Shown here: positions 50,495 to 53,589 of the stretch, piece by piece
Layout of the letters: every line of letters starts with the position of its first letter
How positions within the stretch are numbered: position 1 is the stretch's first letter
Assembly: GCA_016125085.1 (NCBI GenBank)
Contig: WGMM01000034.1
Location: forward strand, 1 to 53,589
Reading direction: 5' to 3'
DNA: 53,589 nucleotides
Source of the DNA: a bacterium
GTDB taxonomy: Bacteria; Planctomycetota; Planctomycetia; Isosphaerales; Isosphaeraceae
Translations under genes and position numbers: made by a program
Notes under the pieces: model-generated
What the model saw: only the letters and a program-made list of their open reading frames with translations
Database searches by the model: none
What the model was told of the DNA's origin: nothing

Positions 50495-52828
50495 TCAGGG
50501 GGCGACCTTGACGACGACGGGGGCAGTCTGGGCCGGATAGTCCTTGTCGCCAGCCTTGAAGGCGGTTTTCACGGTGGCGTTGCCTGTGGCCGCGGCGGCT
50601 TTTTCGTCGGCGGCCAGGGTGAAGGTGAAGTCGGATTTGTCAGGTGCGAGCTTGACGGGCTCGGCCTTGACGCCGGCGGGAAGGGCATCGAGCGTGAGCG
50701 TGACTTCCGCCTTCATCGCGGGCTTGCGGACGAGCTTGCCCTTGAGTTCCACCTTCTGCCCAGGCTTGATGGCGATCTCTTTGGGCACACCTTCGAACGC
50801 CACGGGCACGACGACGTTCAGCTTGAACACGGGGGCATCGACCACCTGATCAGCCCCGGCGAGCTTGCCTTTGGCGTTCAGGCCGACGATGTGCTGGCCC
50901 AGCGGCGTTTCCACGGCAGATTTCAGGGTCGCTGTGAATTCGCCGACCTTTTCGGGCACCTTGTTCGCCGCCAGGGTCAATCCGGCGGGCGGGCTGACGA
51001 GCGTCAGATCCAGCGCCGGTTCACCGCCCTCCTTGCGTTCGAGCTTGATAGGCAGCGTGGCTTCGAAGCCATGGGCGACTTCGATCGGCGCATCGGGCGT
51101 GCTCACGCCGACTGGTGCCGGCAGCCCCGCGGCGGCAAGAAGGCCATCCTGCCGGACAACGTTCACGGGCAGCGGGCCCTGCGAAGCGAAGACCGTTTCA
51201 TGAACGGCAGGCACGACGAGATCGCCGTCGCCTTTGCCGACGATGTTCAGAATCGTCGGCGGCAGGGCCGCGCCAGGGTCAAGCGTCAGCGAAAGCGTTC
51301 CAGCCACAGCCCCGGCAGGCAGGTAGCCGTTACGAACCTTCAGGCCAGCCGGGGGTGAGAGCACTTCGATCTGAACCGGTCCGCCATAGCCTTTGGCTCT
51401 GTCCACGGTAAAGGGTACGTTCACCGATTGCCCGCCTGGTACCACGGCCTGAGGCGAGCCCAGAGCCAGAGTGAAGTCGGGCGTGGCCTTCTCGACGAAG
51501 ACACGATAATGAAAGCCCAGGCCGCCGCGCCGGCTGATATCGTTGATGATCAGGGCGACGTGCGATTGTCCGGCAGGGGCCGTGAATTCGAATTCAGGGT
51601 CAGGCTGGGTGAACGGCGGCGTGTTCGGGGGCGGGTTCGGCACCTTGAGCGGCGAATCGTCGCCCGTGGCGATCTGGGCGCCCTTGGAGTCAAGCACCCG
51701 CATGACACCGTCGAGGGCCGAACCGATCCGGCCGGCTTCGACCCGCACGCGATACTTCGCGCCAGCGTCCACGGCCAGTTCCATGCGGTCCTCTTCGCCG
51801 GGACGAGAAATCCGCCCGAGGAATGCCACGGGCACTCCGGGCCGTCTGGCTGGCGGTTCGGTCGATTCCAGCACCTGCGGGACGTCGAAAGAGCGGAACG
51901 GGTAAGGCCACTGAATCACGGCCTTAGGCTCGAAAGCTGCCGCTTTTACGCCGATCGAAGTGACAGGGACTTCCAGAGAAAGCAGAGAAAATGGTTTCAA
52001 CGCATTCGGAACGACCGCCAGGCGGATGACGTCGTCGCCCGCGGCGATCGTGCCGCCCCGCAGCTCGATGGCGTTGGTGGCTCCGGGAGTCATCACCAGC
52101 GGGAAGACTTCCTCGGCCAGCGGCACGGTGCCGATCGTCAGCCGATAGTTCGCCCGGCCGGTGCCTTTGTAATTGGTGTCGGAAAGCTCGACGACGTATT
52201 CGCCGTCTTCGGGCAGGGTAACGATCAGGCGGGCGTCGGTGGCGAGGCCTGGCGTGTCGTCAGCCGAGGCGACGAACTTCTTGCGGGCGGTCGTCAGGCG
52301 GATCGTCGGGTCGAGCGGCGAACCGATGCGTGCAGCGGCGGCGTCCAGAACGATCTGCTGGCCTTTCCGGCCGGAAAAGCGAATGTGGTCGACGTCGTTA
52401 TTGGCCGCGGCACCTTCGACGACCGAAGGCGATGCGACCACTGTGGCCTGTTCGAACTTGTTGTTCGGCTCGGTTTCAGCGACGGTCGGAAGCTGGTCGA
52501 CGGCCAGCAGAACCGGATTCGAAACGCCTTTGGCAGTGACGACCCGAACCGGAAATACACCCAGAGGGGCGTCGGCGGGCACGTCGATCTTGATCTTCCA
52601 GGCCGCGCCTTCCTTGTTTTCGGCCGGTTCGAACTTCAGCGGTACGGGGCTGAGAATCTGGGGCTTGCCGTCCAGATTCGTCCCCTGGAATGTCACTTCC
52701 ACCGCTTTGCCGCGAGTCACTCCCGCGGGAACGGTGCCCGTCAACGTGGGCGGAGCGGCCAGGGCCGACAAACCAGCGCCGAGGATCAGTCCGAAACCGA
52801 ACATCGGTCGAAATTGGTGATATCGCAC
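50495..52828 (-). CDS. exported PPC-domain, Ig-like repeat protein
   Basis: I start at the GTG at 52828, with GGAG 8 nt upstream. It reads M-R-Y-H-Q-F-R-P-M-F-G-F-G-L-I and then a signal peptide ending A-L-A-A-P-P (777 residues). The open frame extends to 53017, but that part is Arg/Pro-rich and lacks a signal. Residues about 25-115 look like an IPT-like beta domain, and about 120-230 a pre-peptidase C-terminal (PPC) domain (E-T-E-P-N-N-K-F-E-Q-A and G-E-Y-V-V-E-L-S-D). A second PPC-like segment is near 330-450. The remainder is beta-rich with repeated P-A-G-L or P-A-G-V turns and no catalytic signature. It should be periplasmic or surface-bound and probably acts with the WD40 protein. Confidence 0.85.
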   Translation of the reverse strand: MRYHQFRPMFGFGLILGAGLSALAAPPTLTGTVPAGVTRGKAVEVTFQGTNLDGKPQILSPVPLKFEPAENKEGAAWKIKIDVPADAPLGVFPVRVVTAKGVSNPVLLAVDQLPTVAETEPNNKFEQATVVASPSVVEGAAANNDVDHIRFSGRKGQQIVLDAAAARIGSPLDPTIRLTTARKKFVASADDTPGLATDARLIVTLPEDGEYVVELSDTNYKGTGRANYRLTIGTVPLAEEVFPLVMTPGATNAIELRGGTIAAGDDVIRLAVVPNALKPFSLLSLEVPVTSIGVKAAAFEPKAVIQWPYPFRSFDVPQVLESTEPPARRPGVPVAFLGRISRPGEEDRMELAVDAGAKYRVRVEAGRIGSALDGVMRVLDSKGAQIATGDDSPLKVPNPPPNTPPFTQPDPEFEFTAPAGQSHVALIINDISRRGGLGFHYRVFVEKATPDFTLALGSPQAVVPGGQSVNVPFTVDRAKGYGGPVQIEVLSPPAGLKVRNGYLPAGAVAGTLSLTLDPGAALPPTILNIVGKGDGDLVVPAVHETVFASQGPLPVNVVRQDGLLAAAGLPAPVGVSTPDAPIEVAHGFEATLPIKLERKEGGEPALDLTLVSPPAGLTLAANKVPEKVGEFTATLKSAVETPLGQHIVGLNAKGKLAGADQVVDAPVFKLNVVVPVAFEGVPKEIAIKPGQKVELKGKLVRKPAMKAEVTLTLDALPAGVKAEPVKLAPDKSDFTFTLAADEKAAAATGNATVKTAFKAGDKDYPAQTAPVVVKVAP

Positions 52829-53216
52829 AGGAACAGCTCCACGAACGGACAAGGCGTGAGGGAGTCGCAAAGGCGGGCGAGGGGAAGACGGCCGCGGAGC
52901 CGTCAACCATGTGCCGCGGTGGCGGGCAGGCTTACCATCCGCGGAATGTCGACCCGCCGATGGATCCGGACCGAAAGGCTCATTTTCGGACAAGCCGATT
53001 CCGATCCATAGATCCATTTTGTCCCGAATCCCGCCGGCTGTGTCAAGTCTGTGGGGCGATTCGGCTTGACCGTTCGAACTACCGAGGCGGCAAAACCGGT
53101 CCGCTGCGAGGGATTGATGATTCGCTCTCGAATCTCTTGAATGATGTTGCGATATCCGGTTCGATCGAGAGATTGTCTCATGCGGTCATGACGATCGAGC
53201 TTTTCTTGCACAGCGA

Positions 53217-53273
53217 ATGCGGCGAGACGCCGCATCCACTTGCCGTGAAAGTAGAAGCGGCGTCCCGCCGCTT
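53217..53273. repeat. two adjacent GC-rich 8-bp hairpins
   Basis: ATGCGGCG-AGA-CGCCGCAT (53217-53235) and AAGCGGCG-TCC-CGCCGCTT (53255-53273) are perfect 8-bp stems with 3-nt loops, similar in core sequence (GCGGCG), 19 nt apart. They look like a paired repeat unit. Confidence 0.6.
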
Positions 53274-53377
53274 TCGCGCGTCGATCGCGTGTTGGGGTGT
53301 GCCACAATTTCCGGGAGATTTGGCGGAGACGGGCAGCTTGCAGGGAATGCCTAGCTTGCGGTGCATGCTTTTCTTCT

Positions 53378-53433
53378 GCCCTGAAGGGGCATTAGGAATC
53401 CAGCCCCGGGTGAAGTGAAGCGGAACCCGGGGT
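53378..53433. repeat. REP-like element
   Basis: GCCCTGAAGGGGC followed by CAGCCCCGGGTGAAG and, after 8 nt, CCCGGGG. It shares order, spacing and sequence with 47919-47963. Confidence 0.7.
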
Positions 53434-53466
53434 ATCGGAAAAAAATGGAACCTCGATGTGAAGTAT

Positions 53467-53510
53467 TACCATTCGCGGGCCGGGACCGTGGTCCCGGCCC
53501 GCGAATGGTA
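53467..53510. repeat. perfect 21-bp inverted repeat followed by TTTTAT
   Basis: The arms 53467-53487 and 53490-53510 are exact reverse complements around a central GT; the core is GGCCGGGACC/GGTCCCGGCC. TTTTAT follows on the plus strand. It could be a very strong terminator, a REP-type element or the remains of a small mobile element; no adjoining gene requires a terminator here. Confidence 0.75.
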
Positions 53511-53548
53511 TTTTATGAGGAAAATCGGGCGTTCGATCCGATTCGGTA

Positions 53549-53577
53549 CCCGGGGCGTCGCTGCGCTTTGCCCCGGG
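53549..53577. repeat. REP-like CCCGGGGC hairpin
   Basis: CCCGGGGC (53549-53556) and GCCCCGGG (53570-53577) flank GTCGCTGCGCTTT. The inner part and CCCGGG arms resemble the second half of the other REP-like elements in reverse orientation. Confidence 0.6.
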
Positions 53578-53589
53578 CTATGTTCCGAA

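Larger units (their letters stand above)
52829..53589. other. gene-free right end rich in hairpins and REP-like elements
   Basis: About 760 nt contain the PPC gene 5' region and then, from 53217, five hairpin-forming elements listed separately. I see no gene with a signal, membrane segment or recognised family here. Confidence 0.55.

Overview
The window looks like a chromosomal segment of a planctomycete. The evidence is two tandem pairs of cytochrome-like DUF1549/DUF1553 proteins with Tat-exported DUF1501 proteins, a third DUF1501 gene, a Cys-rich YTV-type repeat protein, a WD40 protein with a haem-like CxxCH site beside a PPC-domain protein, many small mixed-strand operons, and GC-rich DNA. 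A relative of Gemmataceae or Isosphaeraceae is my inference; there is no rRNA or marker gene to confirm it. There is one tRNA, no CRISPR array and no intact transposase.

Layout. 1-7.4 kb: a gamma-glutamyltransferase cut by the left edge, a SurA/parvulin-like foldase, an AlaC-like aminotransferase and a lipoprotein joining a carboxypeptidase-regulatory-like domain to a TlpA-like thioredoxin. 7.5-19.7 kb (minus strand): the YTV-repeat wall-type protein with its own terminator, then a promoter (TATAAT) and a four-gene operon made of two cytochrome-like/DUF1501 pairs. 20.2-21.6 kb: the remains of a Phd/VapC module and a small zinc-ribbon membrane protein. 22-28.5 kb: an SDR oxidoreductase, argJ, and on the minus strand tRNA-Leu(CAA), purE, purK and a BatA-BatB-TPR fusion. 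28.6-31.5 kb (minus): aroF with an apparent leader-peptide attenuator, a SpoT-like HD hydrolase and an alpha/beta hydrolase. 32-40 kb: a membrane-anchored sigma54 activator behind a cluster of TGTCGAWW motifs, then a minus-strand group of THUMP-like methyltransferase, Gfo/Idh/MocA oxidoreductase, amidohydrolase and DUF1501 protein. 40.4-48.7 kb: an FG-GAP protein, an OafA-type acyltransferase with an SGNH domain, a GntR/YtrA regulator coupled to a membrane protein, an alcohol dehydrogenase, small hypothetical genes, and an antitoxin with a wrecked ParE/RelE toxin. 48.8-53.6 kb: the WD40 and PPC proteins, then a dense hairpin/REP-like island to the right edge.

How the parts work together. Much of the coding capacity is exported: planctomycete cytochrome-like/DUF1501 pairs, the WD40 and PPC proteins, YTV protein, lipoprotein-thioredoxin and SurA-like foldase. 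The YTV protein is cysteine-rich, and the thioredoxin lipoprotein could act on such exported thiols, but that link is speculation. Housekeeping biosynthesis (argJ, purEK, aroF) is interleaved.

The most notable signals are regulatory. (1) A 10-codon Trp-containing leader ORF, a 1:2 hairpin, a possible 2:3 antiterminator and a 12-bp terminator lie upstream of aroF. (2) A terminator sits only 22 nt before the purE start, just after tRNA-Leu. (3) A GntR operator palindrome fills the spacer of its own, probably leaderless, promoter. (4) Eight TGTCGAWW motifs surround the promoter of the membrane sigma54 activator. All coordinates and motifs were read by eye; no alignment, folding or database search was run.
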